A DNA stretch of 64,000 nt, taken from Cellulomonas sp. Root485. GTDB lineage: Bacteria > Actinomycetota > Actinomycetes > Actinomycetales > Cellulomonadaceae. Below the pieces are notes generated by a model. That model was not told the DNA's origin. It was given only the letters and a program-made list of their open reading frames with translations, and did no database searches. Shown here piece after piece: positions 51,723 through 61,103 of this stretch (within the stretch, counting starts at the first letter, position 1; each line of letters starts with the position of its first letter). The stretch is from NCBI RefSeq assembly GCF_001426705.1, contig NZ_LMFC01000001.1, positions 547,789 through 611,788 of the forward strand, read 5' to 3'. The position numbers and the translations under genes are program-made.

Positions 51723-54134
51723 GTGGCACTGCGTTCCGTCACCCCCCGACCGTCGCCACCCGGCCGGTCCGTCCTGCGGCTCGCCGTCGCCGCGGTCCTC
51801 GCCGTCGGTGGCGTCACGGCCCTGGCGCCGCCGGCGAGCGCCGCCGTGATGCAGACCGTGTACGTGTCGCCGTCCGGCTCCGGCACCGCCTGTACCTCCG
51901 CGGCGCCGTGCTCCTTGTCCCAGGCGCAGGCCACCGTCCGGACGATCGCTCCGAGCATGACGGGTGACATCGTCGTGCAGCTCGCCGCCGGCACGTACAC
52001 CCTGAGCGCGCCGCTCACGTTCACGGCGGCCGACTCCGGTGCCAACGGGTACACGGTCATCTGGCAGGCGGCGGCCGGCGCACGGCCGATCATCTCCGGC
52101 GCGCAGCGCGTCACCGGGTGGTCCGTCGCGGACTCCGCGCAGAACATCTGGCGGGCCTCCGTCGGCACCGGCTTCGACGCGCGGCAGCTGTTCGTCGACG
52201 GCCGGATCGCCACCCGTGCCCGGACCCAGGTCAACCGGGGCGACTTCACCTTCACGAACACCGGCCTGACGTTCACCAACGGCGCGCTGTCGTACCTCAA
52301 CAACCTGGCCAACAAGAGCCGGGTCGAGCTCGAGACGGTCAACTCGTTCACCGACCGCTACGTGCCGGTGCAGACCATCGCCAACAACACGCTCACCATG
52401 CAGCAGCCCGCCTGGAACAACAACGCGTGGGGCTACGACACGCTCACCAAGCCGTTCCGCGCCGGGCCGATGTACCTGCTGAACGCGCGGGAGTTCCTGA
52501 ACGAGGCAGGGGAGTGGTACCTCGACACGGCCGCCGGGACGCTGTTCTACAAGCCGCTCTCCGGGCAGAACATGGCCACCGCCGACGTGCAGCTGCCGCG
52601 GCTCGAGTCCCTGCTGCGGGTCGGTGGCACCTATGCCGCGCCGGCGCACCACCTGTCCTTCGTGGGTCTGCAGTTCTCGGGCACGAGCTGGCTGCAGCCC
52701 AGCAGCAACCAGGGCTACGCCGACCAGCAGACGGGCGCGTACATGTACGGCGCCTGGAACCGGCCGGGCGACGCTCTCACGTCGTGCCAGTCCGGCTGCC
52801 AGCTCTTCGAGGCGACCCGGCCCGCCTGGCGCCAGATGCCGGCGGCCGTCCAGGTGTCGGCGGCCAACACCGTCGCCTTCACCAACAACCGGTTCACCAA
52901 CCTCGGCCAGGTGGGGCTCGGCATCGGCAACGACGCCAACGCGCACGGCACCGGCGTCGGGCTCGGTGCCAGCGGCGTCACCGCGAACGGCAACGTGTTC
53001 GAGTACCTCTCCGCCGGAGCGGTGATCGTCGGCGGTGTCCAGGCCGACGCGCACCACCCCAGCGACAGCCGGATGACGAACCGCAACATCACCCTGAGCA
53101 ACAACGTCGTCCACGACGTCGCGACCGAGTACCGCAGCCACGTCGGTCTGCTCATGACGTACACGGCGAGCTCGGCGATGGCGAACAACGAGCTGTACAA
53201 CCTGCCGTACTCCGGCATCGCCCTGGGCTACGGCTGGGGCGCGAACGACCCGGGCGGCAGCCAGGACTACATCGACCGCGGCCTGTACAACTACCAGCCG
53301 AGGTACACCACGGCCACGGTCGCGGCGAACAACCGCGTCACGGCGAACTACGTCCACGACGTGGTGCAGCAGATGACCGACGCCGGTGCCTTCTACCACC
53401 TCTCGGCGAGCCCCGGCACGACCGTCAACCAGAACTACTTCCGCAACACCAACGGCTGGCTCGGGCTGTACTTCGACGAGGGCTCCCGCTACGTGTCGGC
53501 CGCGAACAACGTGTTCGAGAGCACCGGCACCTGGGCCTACACGCAGGAGTGGGCGAACAACAACACCGGCAACCTGACGCTGACCAACAACTGGACGGTG
53601 AACAACGGCAGCAACGTCAGGACCGGTACCCGCGGCAACACCAACACCGGGACGGTCGTCGTCACGGGCGGCAACTGGCCGAGCGGCGCACGCGCCGTCA
53701 TGGCCGCGGCCGGTGTGCAGGGCACCCAGCAGCCGACCACCACGTTCGCGCTGCGCGGCGTGGCGTCCAACCGGTGCCTCGACATCGCGGGGGCGTCCCA
53801 GACGAACGGGGCGCTGGCCGCCATCTGGGACTGCCACGGCGGTGCGAACCAGCAGCTCACCCTGACCGCAGCCGGTGAGCTGCGCCTGTACAACGGCACG
53901 AAGTGTCTCGACGTCGTCGGCCGCGGCACCGCCAACGGCACCGGGGTGGAGATCTGGGACTGCAACGGGGGGACCAACCAGCAGTTCCGCCTCAACAGCA
54001 ACGGCAGCATCACCGCCGTCGGCGCGAACAAGTGCCTCGATGTCAGCGCCTTCGGCACCGCCAACGGCACCAAGGTCCAGATCTGGGACTGCCTGGGCGC
54101 CACCAACCAGCAGTGGACCAGGGTCGGGGCCTGA
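51723..54134 (+). CDS. Secreted right-handed beta-helix protein with ricin B lectin
   Basis: 803 residues from GTG with GAGGAG seven bases upstream. Signal peptide ending PPASAAV, then a right-handed parallel beta-helix (about 45-660) of the pectate-lyase-like superfold with Asn ladders (ANNRVTANYVHDVV, NITLSNNVVHDVA). A C-terminal beta-trefoil follows (about 675-803, three KCLDV/RCLDI units with QxW). Family members cleave polysaccharides, but no catalytic residues can be named from sequence. Third gene of the operon. Confidence 0.82.
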   Translation: MALRSVTPRPSPPGRSVLRLAVAAVLAVGGVTALAPPASAAVMQTVYVSPSGSGTACTSAAPCSLSQAQATVRTIAPSMTGDIVVQLAAGTYTLSAPLTFTAADSGANGYTVIWQAAAGARPIISGAQRVTGWSVADSAQNIWRASVGTGFDARQLFVDGRIATRARTQVNRGDFTFTNTGLTFTNGALSYLNNLANKSRVELETVNSFTDRYVPVQTIANNTLTMQQPAWNNNAWGYDTLTKPFRAGPMYLLNAREFLNEAGEWYLDTAAGTLFYKPLSGQNMATADVQLPRLESLLRVGGTYAAPAHHLSFVGLQFSGTSWLQPSSNQGYADQQTGAYMYGAWNRPGDALTSCQSGCQLFEATRPAWRQMPAAVQVSAANTVAFTNNRFTNLGQVGLGIGNDANAHGTGVGLGASGVTANGNVFEYLSAGAVIVGGVQADAHHPSDSRMTNRNITLSNNVVHDVATEYRSHVGLLMTYTASSAMANNELYNLPYSGIALGYGWGANDPGGSQDYIDRGLYNYQPRYTTATVAANNRVTANYVHDVVQQMTDAGAFYHLSASPGTTVNQNYFRNTNGWLGLYFDEGSRYVSAANNVFESTGTWAYTQEWANNNTGNLTLTNNWTVNNGSNVRTGTRGNTNTGTVVVTGGNWPSGARAVMAAAGVQGTQQPTTTFALRGVASNRCLDIAGASQTNGALAAIWDCHGGANQQLTLTAAGELRLYNGTKCLDVVGRGTANGTGVEIWDCNGGTNQQFRLNSNGSITAVGANKCLDVSAFGTANGTKVQIWDCLGATNQQWTRVGA

Positions 54135-54155
54135 GCACCGACCGATGAGCTGATC

Positions 54156-54196
54156 CGGGGTGCCCGGGCCGCCGCACCGGCGAGCCGGGCACCCCG
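54156..54196. terminator. Terminator after the lectin operon
   Basis: A perfect 12-bp stem (54156-54167 with 54185-54196) and 17-base loop between the end of the operon and the convergent AraC-type gene. Confidence 0.75.
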
Positions 54197-54227
54197 CTCG
54201 GTGGATCCCGGGCGGTCCGCGTCCGGA

Positions 54228-55187
54228 TCAGCCGGCGTGCACCGACGAGGACCGGCGGGTGCTGCCGGGGGACACACCGACCTCCCGTTTATAGGCGCGG
54301 CTGAAGGATGCCTCCGAGTCGTAGCCCAGGTCCCCGGCCACCTCGCGCACCGTGGCGCGCCCGTACCCGAGCCGGTCGGCCGCGACGTGCATGCGGACGC
54401 GGGTGACGTACTGCATCGCCGGCTCTCCGACGACCTCCGTGAAGCGCGCGGAGAACGCGGACCGGGACATCGCGGCCTCGTGCGCCATCGTCGCGACGGT
54501 CCACGGCCGGCCCGGCTCGCGGTGCACCGCGGTGATCGCCGCGCCGAGCTGCGGGTCGCGCAGGGCGCCGAGCCAGCCGGTGGTGACGTGCTGCGCGTCC
54601 AGCCAGGCGCGGATCGACTGGATCACGAGGATGTCTGCCAAGCGGGTGGTGACGGCCTCGCCGCCCGGCCGGGTGTGGGTCAGCTCCTCGGTGGTGAGCG
54701 CGAGCGTGGCCGCCATCCACGCTCCGCCCTGCCGGCCGTCGACGTGCACGACCGAGGGCAGCAGGTCCAGCAGGAGCCGGGAGGCGGCCCCGTCCACCGA
54801 GAGCACGCCGCAGATCAGCTCCACGTGGCTCCCGGTTCCTGTGTGGCGCAGGACGGAGTAGTTCGGGCTGAGGAACTCCTGCGGCAGCTCGTCGACCCGG
54901 CCCAGCGACGGCACCCCCGGGGCGCTGCGCAGCAGGTGGCCCCGGCCGTGCGGGACGAGCGCGAGGTCGCCCGGGACGAGCCGGACGGGCGGGGCGCCCT
55001 CGACCTCGACCCACGCCTCGCCGACCGTCACCACGTGGAAGCTGACGCAGTCGCCGAACGCGGGCATGTCGACCGCCCACGGGCCGTCCGCCTCGGTGCG
55101 GCTGTAGAACACGCCCGTGACGCGCAGATGGCGCAGGGCCTCGCCGACGGGGTCGACGGGCGTCCAGGGAAGGTCGACGACCGTCAC
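54228..55187 (-). CDS. AraC family regulator (cupin-type, AraC_binding_2/AraC_6)
   Basis: 319 residues. N-terminal cupin ligand domain (LVPGDLALVPHGRGHLL), C-terminal double HTH (VATMAHEAAMSRSAFSARF; VREVAGDLGYDSEASFSRAY). I prefer the GTG at 55187 because AGGAGG precedes it by four bases; ATGs at 55211 and 55229 lack a ribosome binding site. It is divergent from the NAD(P)H-binding gene, the usual target arrangement for this family. Confidence 0.88.
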   Translation of the reverse strand: MTVVDLPWTPVDPVGEALRHLRVTGVFYSRTEADGPWAVDMPAFGDCVSFHVVTVGEAWVEVEGAPPVRLVPGDLALVPHGRGHLLRSAPGVPSLGRVDELPQEFLSPNYSVLRHTGTGSHVELICGVLSVDGAASRLLLDLLPSVVHVDGRQGGAWMAATLALTTEELTHTRPGGEAVTTRLADILVIQSIRAWLDAQHVTTGWLGALRDPQLGAAITAVHREPGRPWTVATMAHEAAMSRSAFSARFTEVVGEPAMQYVTRVRMHVAADRLGYGRATVREVAGDLGYDSEASFSRAYKREVGVSPGSTRRSSSVHAG

Positions 55188-55219
55188 GAATCCTCCTGGA
55201 TGATCTGCCATGAATGTGC

Positions 55220-55240
55220 GACGGTTCATCATAGACCGTC
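55220..55240. promoter_or_regulatory. Operator-like inverted repeat in the AraC/NAD(P)H-protein divergent region
   Basis: GACGGT and ACCGTC arms separated by nine bases lie between the two divergent genes. Confidence 0.4.
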
Positions 55241-55301
55241 CAGGCTGTCGCTGGTGAGGTGGGAACCACAGCACTCCCCACCGCATCGAAGGAGACAGAT
55301 C

Positions 55302-55967
55302 ATGAAGGTTCTCGTCGTCGGAGCGACGGGCGGCTCCGGCCGTGCCGCCGTGACCGAGCTGGTCAGCCGAGGTCACGACGTCACCGCGCTCTCGCGCCAC
55401 GCCTCGACGCTGCCGGGGGTCCGCGGGATCGACGGGGACGCCACCGACGCCGCACTGGTCGGGCGGCTGGTCGAAGGTCAGGACGCCGTCGTCGTGACGC
55501 TCGGCATCACCGAGAACGCCGTGCGGGTGCGCCTGCGCGGACCGTCGGGCACCCCGCTCGACATCCGCTCGCGCGGCACGCACACCGTGCTGGCCGCGAT
55601 GCGTCGCCACGGGGTCCGCCGCGTGGTCGTGCAGACGTCCTACGGCACCGGGCCGACGAGCGTCGGCCTCCCGCTGGTCAACCGGCTGATCTTCGCGGTG
55701 CTGCTGCGGCCGCAGATCGCGGACACCGAGCGCCAGGGCGCCGAGCTGCGCGCGAGCGGGCTCGACTGGGTCGAGGTCCAGCCGGTCACCCTCACCGACG
55801 AGCCGTGGGCCGGTCCGCCGACGACGTCGACCGACGGGTCCATCGAGGGCACGAAGGTCTCGCGCGCGCAGGTCGGGTGGTTCCTCGCGGAGGCGGTCGA
55901 GGACGCCACGCTGACCGGGCGGACGGTCTCGGTGTCGGCCGGTGCGGCGGTCCCGGTCACGGCGTGA
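55302..55967 (+). CDS. NAD(P)H-binding (atypical SDR / NmrA-like) protein
   Basis: 221 residues. Rossmann fold with VVGATGGSGRAAV at the N-terminus and HGVRRVVVQTSYGTG, typical of atypical SDRs that act as NAD(P)H-binding flavin reductase-like or sensor proteins. AAGGAG precedes the ATG by seven bases. It converges on the GH95 gene with an 11-base overlap. It probably belongs to the AraC regulon. Confidence 0.85.
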   Translation: MKVLVVGATGGSGRAAVTELVSRGHDVTALSRHASTLPGVRGIDGDATDAALVGRLVEGQDAVVVTLGITENAVRVRLRGPSGTPLDIRSRGTHTVLAAMRRHGVRRVVVQTSYGTGPTSVGLPLVNRLIFAVLLRPQIADTERQGAELRASGLDWVEVQPVTLTDEPWAGPPTTSTDGSIEGTKVSRAQVGWFLAEAVEDATLTGRTVSVSAGAAVPVTA

Positions 55968-58221
55968 GCGACCACGCCTCGCCCGCGCGCAGGTCCAGCC
56001 GCCGGGTCGTGCCGGCGTGACGGAGCAGGACCGTCGTGTCCCGGTCCGCCACGAGGCGCGCGCGGGTGAGGGTGTGCCGGTCCCACGCGAGGTCGACCGA
56101 CACCCCGCCGCGCGCACGCAGCCCGCGCACGGACCCCGACGGCCAGGACGCCGGGAGCGTCGGCAGCAGGTCGAGCTCCCGCAGCGCCCCGACCGTGCGG
56201 TGCGACTGGAGCAGCAGCTCGGCGACGCCCGCGGTGAAGCCGAGGTTCCCGTCGATCTGGAAGGGTGGGTGCGCGCAGAAGAGGTTGCGGTAGACGCCCG
56301 GCCCCGTCCCCGCGGGTCGCAGGAACGCGTCCACCATCGCCTCGGCTCCCGCAGGGTCGCGCAGCCGGGCGCGCAGGTTGAGGCGCCACGCCAGCGACCA
56401 GCCGGTCGTGTCGGGGCCGCGCGCGTCGAGGCTGGCACCGGCGGCGCGCGCGAGGTCGGGTGCCTGGTCGGGGTCGATCGAGGTGCCCGGGTGGACGCGG
56501 AACAGGTGGCTCTGGTGGCGGTGCTCCGGCTCGGCGTCCGCCACGTCGTCGTACCACTCGGCCAGACGTCCGTCGAGCGCCACGCGTTCGGCCGGCAGCC
56601 GCTCCAGCGCGGCGGCCGCCTCCGCGACCAGGTCCGCCGGTCCGCCGAGGCGCACGACGCTCTCGAGGAGGTCCCGGGCCATCGCGAGGTCCGCGGTGGT
56701 CGACGTCGTCACCGCGGCGGGCCGGCCGTCCGGGGCGAGGAACGAGTTCTCGGGGGACGTCGACGGTCGGGTGCCGAGCGTGCCGTCGGGGAGGTCGACC
56801 AGCCAGTCGAGCAGGAAGCGTGCGGCACCGAGCACGACGGAGCGGCCGACCTCCGCGCCCGTGAACTCGTCGTGGTCGACCAGGTGCCGGGCGAGCCAGA
56901 CGCCCCCGAACGGCCAGAACGACCAGGTCGGGTCGCTCGTGCCGTCGCCCACGGGCTCGGTGAACGCCCAGGCGTCGGAGTTGTGGTGGGCCACCCAGCC
57001 GCGCAGCCCGTACAGCTCGGCCGCCGTGCGGGTGCCCGACGCGGCCAGGTCGCCCACCCAGCGCAGCAGCGGCTCGTGACACTCCGCGAGGTCGGTGCTC
57101 AGCGCGGGCCAGTAGTTCATCTCCGTGTTGATGTTGATCGTGTAGTTGCTCGACCACGGCGGTCGCACGGCGTCGTTCCAGATCCCCTGCAGGGTCAGGG
57201 GGAGGGTGCCCGGACGCGATCCGGCGATCAGCAGGTAGCGGCCGAGGTGGAACGCGAGAGCGGCGAGCCCGGGGTCCGCCTCGCCCGCCGCGTGCCGACG
57301 GACGCGTTCGTCGGTGGGCAGGTCGCTCGCCGCGCTCGGGAGCTCGAGCGTCACCCGGTCGAAGAGTCGGGAGTGGTCGGTGACGTGCTCGTCGCGCAGG
57401 GCTGCCGCACCCCGTGCTGCCGCGGTCGCCGCGGTGGTCACCGCTCGCGCCCGCAGCGCGTCGGCGTCCCCGTGCAGCGGGGTGGTCGGCCCCGCGTAGT
57501 CGGTCGACGTGGCGACCACGACGGTCGCCCACGTCGCGTCGTGGAGCAGCAGCCCGTCCGGACCGGCGACGACGACGCCGTCGGTGACCACCTCGAGCGC
57601 GACGGCGGCGGTGATGCTGGTCCCGGGGCTGAGGTCGCGGGTCACGTGCGTCCCCGGCACGTAGTCGGGCGGTGCGTCCGACGGCATGCGCAGCGTGGCC
57701 GACCAGCCGGAGCCGCCGCCGGTCGGCGCATCGAGCGGGTGCTCCGACGTGACCCGGACGCGCAGCGGTCCGCCGGACCACGTGCGGTGCACGACGACGA
57801 CGGACGCCGGGTGGCTGACGAACGCCTCCTGGGTACCCGACGCCCACGACTGGCCCGCGACGCCCTCGTCGAGCCGGAGCCAGCGCTCGTACCCGTCCGG
57901 CGCCTCGGACTGCTCCAGCCAGAGGTCGACGAGCGGCTGGTACGCCTGCACGAACCCGCCCTGCAGGCGCTGGACCTGCCGCTCGGCCGCACGGACGTCG
58001 CCCCGCTCGAGCGCCTCCCGGGCGGCGGCCAGGGCGGCCGGGCCGTCTGGGGCCGAGCCGGAGCGCGGTGCTCCCGACCAGCACGTGTCGTCGTTGAGCT
58101 GGAGCCGCTCGACCGCCACGCCGCCGAAGACCATCGCGCCGAGACGGCCGTTGCCGAGCGGGAGGGCGTCCGTCCAGAGGTCCGCGGGGGAGTCGTACCG
58201 CAGGGTCGTCTCGGTGGTCAC
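55957..58221 (-). CDS. Glycoside hydrolase family 95 (alpha-L-fucosidase/galactosidase-type)
   Basis: 754 residues with the GH95 architecture: an N-terminal beta-sandwich (DALPLGNGRLGAMVFGGV), an alpha/alpha-barrel with SNYTININTEMNYWPAL and the acidic motif PEHRHQSHLFRVHPG carrying the likely general acid Glu. Family members release alpha-L-fucose or alpha-L-galactose. There is no signal peptide, so it is probably cytoplasmic and acts on imported oligosaccharides. GTG start with TGGAG upstream. Confidence 0.9.
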   Translation of the reverse strand: MTTETTLRYDSPADLWTDALPLGNGRLGAMVFGGVAVERLQLNDDTCWSGAPRSGSAPDGPAALAAAREALERGDVRAAERQVQRLQGGFVQAYQPLVDLWLEQSEAPDGYERWLRLDEGVAGQSWASGTQEAFVSHPASVVVVHRTWSGGPLRVRVTSEHPLDAPTGGGSGWSATLRMPSDAPPDYVPGTHVTRDLSPGTSITAAVALEVVTDGVVVAGPDGLLLHDATWATVVVATSTDYAGPTTPLHGDADALRARAVTTAATAAARGAAALRDEHVTDHSRLFDRVTLELPSAASDLPTDERVRRHAAGEADPGLAALAFHLGRYLLIAGSRPGTLPLTLQGIWNDAVRPPWSSNYTININTEMNYWPALSTDLAECHEPLLRWVGDLAASGTRTAAELYGLRGWVAHHNSDAWAFTEPVGDGTSDPTWSFWPFGGVWLARHLVDHDEFTGAEVGRSVVLGAARFLLDWLVDLPDGTLGTRPSTSPENSFLAPDGRPAAVTTSTTADLAMARDLLESVVRLGGPADLVAEAAAALERLPAERVALDGRLAEWYDDVADAEPEHRHQSHLFRVHPGTSIDPDQAPDLARAAGASLDARGPDTTGWSLAWRLNLRARLRDPAGAEAMVDAFLRPAGTGPGVYRNLFCAHPPFQIDGNLGFTAGVAELLLQSHRTVGALRELDLLPTLPASWPSGSVRGLRARGGVSVDLAWDRHTLTRARLVADRDTTVLLRHAGTTRRLDLRAGEAWSLTP

Positions 58222-58237
58222 GCGTCTCCAGAAGGCC

Positions 58238-58277
58238 GCCGGTCGGACCGCCAGGAGGGGGCGACGGTCCGACCGGC
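58238..58277. terminator. Terminator between PL11 and GH95 genes
   Basis: A perfect 13-bp stem (58238-58250 with 58265-58277) with a 14-base loop just after the rhamnogalacturonan lyase stop and before the GH95 start. It separates the two genes, or attenuates GH95. Confidence 0.75.
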
Positions 58278-58285
58278 AGCGTAGA

Positions 58286-60523
58286 TCAGGGGGTGCTGAT
58301 CCTCGGCTGGGCGGGCAGCGTGAACGGCGTGCCCAGGAAGAACCCGGTGTGCGGCGGCTGGTTGTACGCCGTGTTCTGCGACGCGATCGCGACCCGGTAG
58401 GTCTGGTCGTGCAGCAGGGTCCACACGCGGGTGCTCGTCGGCGTCGGCGTCGCGTAGATGCGCAGCGCCGACTCGTCGGACCGCGCCCAGATGACCTCCT
58501 CGCGCCAGTCGCCCAGGATGTCTCCCGACAGCGTCGGGGTGGACTTCGTGCCGTTGTTCGACCGCACGTCGGCGCCGGTCAGCAGGCGGGTGTCGCCGCC
58601 CGTGCCGTACTTGTCGATGTGCGTGCCGTCGAGCAGCTCACGGGTCGTGTCCCCGTCCCAGTACGACAGGAAGTTGGCCGACCCGGGCTTGCGGCCGATG
58701 GTCTGGCCGGACGTGTTGCGCAGCTGCGAGTCCGACGACGACCACGACTCGGCGCCGGCGCTGCCCGACCAGATGTCGTCGGAGACGCCGCGACCGTTGT
58801 CGGTGGTGGCCGGGGTGCTCCACAGGATCTGGCCCGTGCGGGCGTCGGCCATCCAGGAGTCCGGCTGGGTCGTGCTCTCCGTGACCTTGTAGTACTCGAG
58901 GCCCGGGCGGCTCGGGATCAGGTCGCCGACGTGCCCGGCGTCCCCGTGGCCTGTGCGGTTGTTCCACAGACCTGCCCCGTTGTCGTCGATCGCCGAGGCG
59001 CCGTACAGGATCTCCTGCTTGCCGTCCCCGTCGACGTCGGCGACCGACAGCGAGTGGTTGCCCTGCCCGGCGTAGGTGCTGTTGCCGGAGGTGCTCGAGC
59101 TCGAGTCGAACGTCCACCGCCGGGTCAGCTGGCCGTTGCGGTAGTCCCACGCCACGACGACCGCCCGCGTGTAGTAGCCGCGGGCCATGATGATCGACGG
59201 CCGCTGACCGTCGAGGTAGGCGGTCCCGGCCAGGAACCGGTCGACCCGGTTGCCGTAGCTGTCGCCCCAGCTGGACACCGTGCCGCGGGCCGGCACGTAG
59301 CTCGTCGTCGCGCCGATCGCGCCGGTCTGACCGGTGAACACCGTGAAGTACTCCGGGCCCGACAGCACGTAGCCGGACGAGTTCCGGTGGTCCGCGTTGG
59401 CGTCGCCGATGACCTGCCCGGTGCCCGAGCGGGTGCCGTCGGCGGTCTTCATCGCGACCTCGGCCTTGCCGTCGCCGTCGTAGTCGTAGACCTGGAACTG
59501 CGTGTAGTGCGCGCCGGCCCGGATGTTGCGGCCCAGGTCGATCCGCCACAGGCGGGTGCCGTTCAGCCTGTACGCGTCGACGTACACGTTGCCGGTGACG
59601 CCGGCCTGGGAGTTGTCCTTGGCGTTGGTCGGGTCCCACTTCAGGACGATCTCGAGCTGGCCGTCACCGTCCAGGTCGCCGACGCTGCCGTCGTTCGCCA
59701 CGTAGTCGCCGCTGGGCTTCTGGATCGGGACGTCGAGGTAGCCGTTGCCGAACGTCAGCGACGTCGCCGACGCCGCCTGCTCGGTGCCGTTGACCACCGC
59801 GCGGACGGTGTAGGTGGCGCCTGCGGACGCCCCGGCGTCGAGGTAGTTGGTCGAGTCGGTGATCGGGCCGGCGATCTTGGTGCCGCCGCGGTAGACGTTG
59901 AACCCGGTGCTCGCCGGCTCGGTGCCGAGCAACCGCCACTGGACCAGGTTGTTGTTCCCGGAGCGCACGCTGATGAGCCCGCGGTCCAGCTTCTCCGCCT
60001 GCCAGGCGCCCGCGGGCGGCGTGGTGGCGGTAGGCGTCGGCTCCGGCGTGGCGGTGGGAGTCGCCGTGGGCGTGGTGGTCGGCGTGGTCGTCGGGCTGGT
60101 GGTCGGCGTCGACGTGCCGCCCGTGCAGGTGGTGCCGTTGAGCGCGAAGGACGTCGGGATCGGGTTGCTGCCCGACCACGTGCCGTTGAACCCGAACGAG
60201 GTGCTCGCGCCGGACGCGATCCCGCCGTTGTAGGAGACGTTCCTGGCGGTCACCTGGGCGCCGCTCTGCGTCGTCGCCGCGTTCCACGCCTGGATCACCG
60301 TCTGCCCGGCGCCGAACGACCACGTCAGGGTCCAGCCGTTGACCGCGTCCCCGAGGTTCGTGATCTTGACGTCGGCTCCGAAGCCGTTGGACCACTGGTT
60401 GGTCACCGTGTAGTCGACGCGGCAACCTGCTGCCGCGGTCGCGGGTGGTGCGACGGCGATCCCGACACCGGTGGCCATCGTGGCCACCATCAGCCACGGG
60501 ATGGTTCTGCGAGGGTGCGACAT
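58286..60523 (-). CDS. CBM2 / rhamnogalacturonan lyase family 11
   Basis: 745 residues from the ATG at 60523, which has AGGAGG seven bases upstream. Signal peptide, then an N-terminal CBM2 (about 33-132, CRVDYTVTNQWSNGFGADVK and NGWTLTWSF), a Thr/Pro linker of ATPT-type repeats, and a PL11 beta-propeller (about 165-745) with Ca2+-type acidic loops GDLDGDGQLEIVLKWDP, VYDYDGDGKAEVAMKTADG and VADVDGDGKQEILYG. It cleaves the rhamnogalacturonan I backbone of pectin, with the CBM targeting crystalline plant cell wall. Confidence 0.93.
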   Translation of the reverse strand: MSHPRRTIPWLMVATMATGVGIAVAPPATAAAGCRVDYTVTNQWSNGFGADVKITNLGDAVNGWTLTWSFGAGQTVIQAWNAATTQSGAQVTARNVSYNGGIASGASTSFGFNGTWSGSNPIPTSFALNGTTCTGGTSTPTTSPTTTPTTTPTATPTATPEPTPTATTPPAGAWQAEKLDRGLISVRSGNNNLVQWRLLGTEPASTGFNVYRGGTKIAGPITDSTNYLDAGASAGATYTVRAVVNGTEQAASATSLTFGNGYLDVPIQKPSGDYVANDGSVGDLDGDGQLEIVLKWDPTNAKDNSQAGVTGNVYVDAYRLNGTRLWRIDLGRNIRAGAHYTQFQVYDYDGDGKAEVAMKTADGTRSGTGQVIGDANADHRNSSGYVLSGPEYFTVFTGQTGAIGATTSYVPARGTVSSWGDSYGNRVDRFLAGTAYLDGQRPSIIMARGYYTRAVVVAWDYRNGQLTRRWTFDSSSSTSGNSTYAGQGNHSLSVADVDGDGKQEILYGASAIDDNGAGLWNNRTGHGDAGHVGDLIPSRPGLEYYKVTESTTQPDSWMADARTGQILWSTPATTDNGRGVSDDIWSGSAGAESWSSSDSQLRNTSGQTIGRKPGSANFLSYWDGDTTRELLDGTHIDKYGTGGDTRLLTGADVRSNNGTKSTPTLSGDILGDWREEVIWARSDESALRIYATPTPTSTRVWTLLHDQTYRVAIASQNTAYNQPPHTGFFLGTPFTLPAQPRISTP

Positions 60524-60620
60524 GGTGCTTCCTCCTGCGTTCACGGCCGACGCCTTCGTCGGGGGCGCGGCTCAGCCCTCAGGGGAACGTAGGTACGGAC
60601 GCAGGTGAGCAACTACGGAG

Positions 60621-60660
60621 TGAAACCTTTCATCGGAACACGCTTACCGTCGATAACGTT
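60621..60660 (-). promoter_or_regulatory. Regulatory region of the rhamnogalacturonan lyase gene
   Basis: TGAAA-CC-TTTCA (60621-60632) is an imperfect palindrome near the LacI-type consensus TGAAACGTTTCA. On the minus strand it falls between TTCCGA and TAGTTG, a possible -35/-10 pair with 17-base spacing. GATAACGTT (60652-60660) lies further upstream. Confidence 0.45.
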
Positions 60661-60663
60661 CTC

Positions 60664-61029
60664 CTACCCGCCATCGGGCAGGTGATAGGTCCCGTGCCCC
60701 TCCACCACCAGCCCGTCGGCGAACACCAGCACCTCGTCCACCAGGCCACCGGCCTGGTTGCGGTAGCCGAGCACGAGCACGTTCACGCCGGCGTACAGGC
60801 GCTCCACGGTGAAGTGCAGGTCCGGGACCAGTGCGAGCGCCTCGGTCCAGTACGAGCGCAACGCGGCCTTGCCGCGCACCACCCCGCCGCTGGCCGGCAC
60901 CACCCGGGCAGCCGTGGGGGACGTGAAGACCACGTCGTCGTGGAAGTGCGCCAGGACGGCCTCGATGTCGTGGGCGTTCCACGCCGCGACCCAGTCGGCG
61001 CTGAACGCGCGAGGTTCGGGGATGCTCAT
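60664..61029 (-). CDS. NTF2-like (SnoaL-type) nuclear transport factor 2 family protein
   Basis: 121 residues with the alpha+beta cone signature: WVAAWNAHDIEAVLAHFHDD and VFTSPTAARVV, then FTVERLYAGVNVLVLGYRN. Function could be a polyketide cyclase-like enzyme or a steroid-delta-isomerase-like fold; substrate unknown. CACACT lies six bases before the ATG, so it may be leaderless. It reads divergently from the Ser/Thr kinase. Confidence 0.85.
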   Translation of the reverse strand: MSIPEPRAFSADWVAAWNAHDIEAVLAHFHDDVVFTSPTAARVVPASGGVVRGKAALRSYWTEALALVPDLHFTVERLYAGVNVLVLGYRNQAGGLVDEVLVFADGLVVEGHGTYHLPDGG

Positions 61030-61035
61030 CGCCGC

Positions 61036-61041
61036 AGTGTG
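61036..61041 (-). promoter_or_regulatory. Leaderless -10 element of the NTF2-like gene
   Basis: CACACT on the minus strand followed by six bases and the ATG at 61029; the same hexamer and spacing as the polycysteine leader. Confidence 0.4.
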
Positions 61042-61089
61042 CCACCGGGATTCGCCCGGTCCCCGGATGCGACCGCCGGGTGGTGCGCC

Positions 61090-61095
61090 TAGCGT
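61090..61095 (+). promoter_or_regulatory. -10 element of the Ser/Thr kinase gene
   Basis: TAGCGT lies eight bases before the ATG at 61104, as at the YgjP-like gene, with no Shine-Dalgarno sequence. Confidence 0.4.
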
Positions 61096-61103
61096 CGGTT
61101 CCC

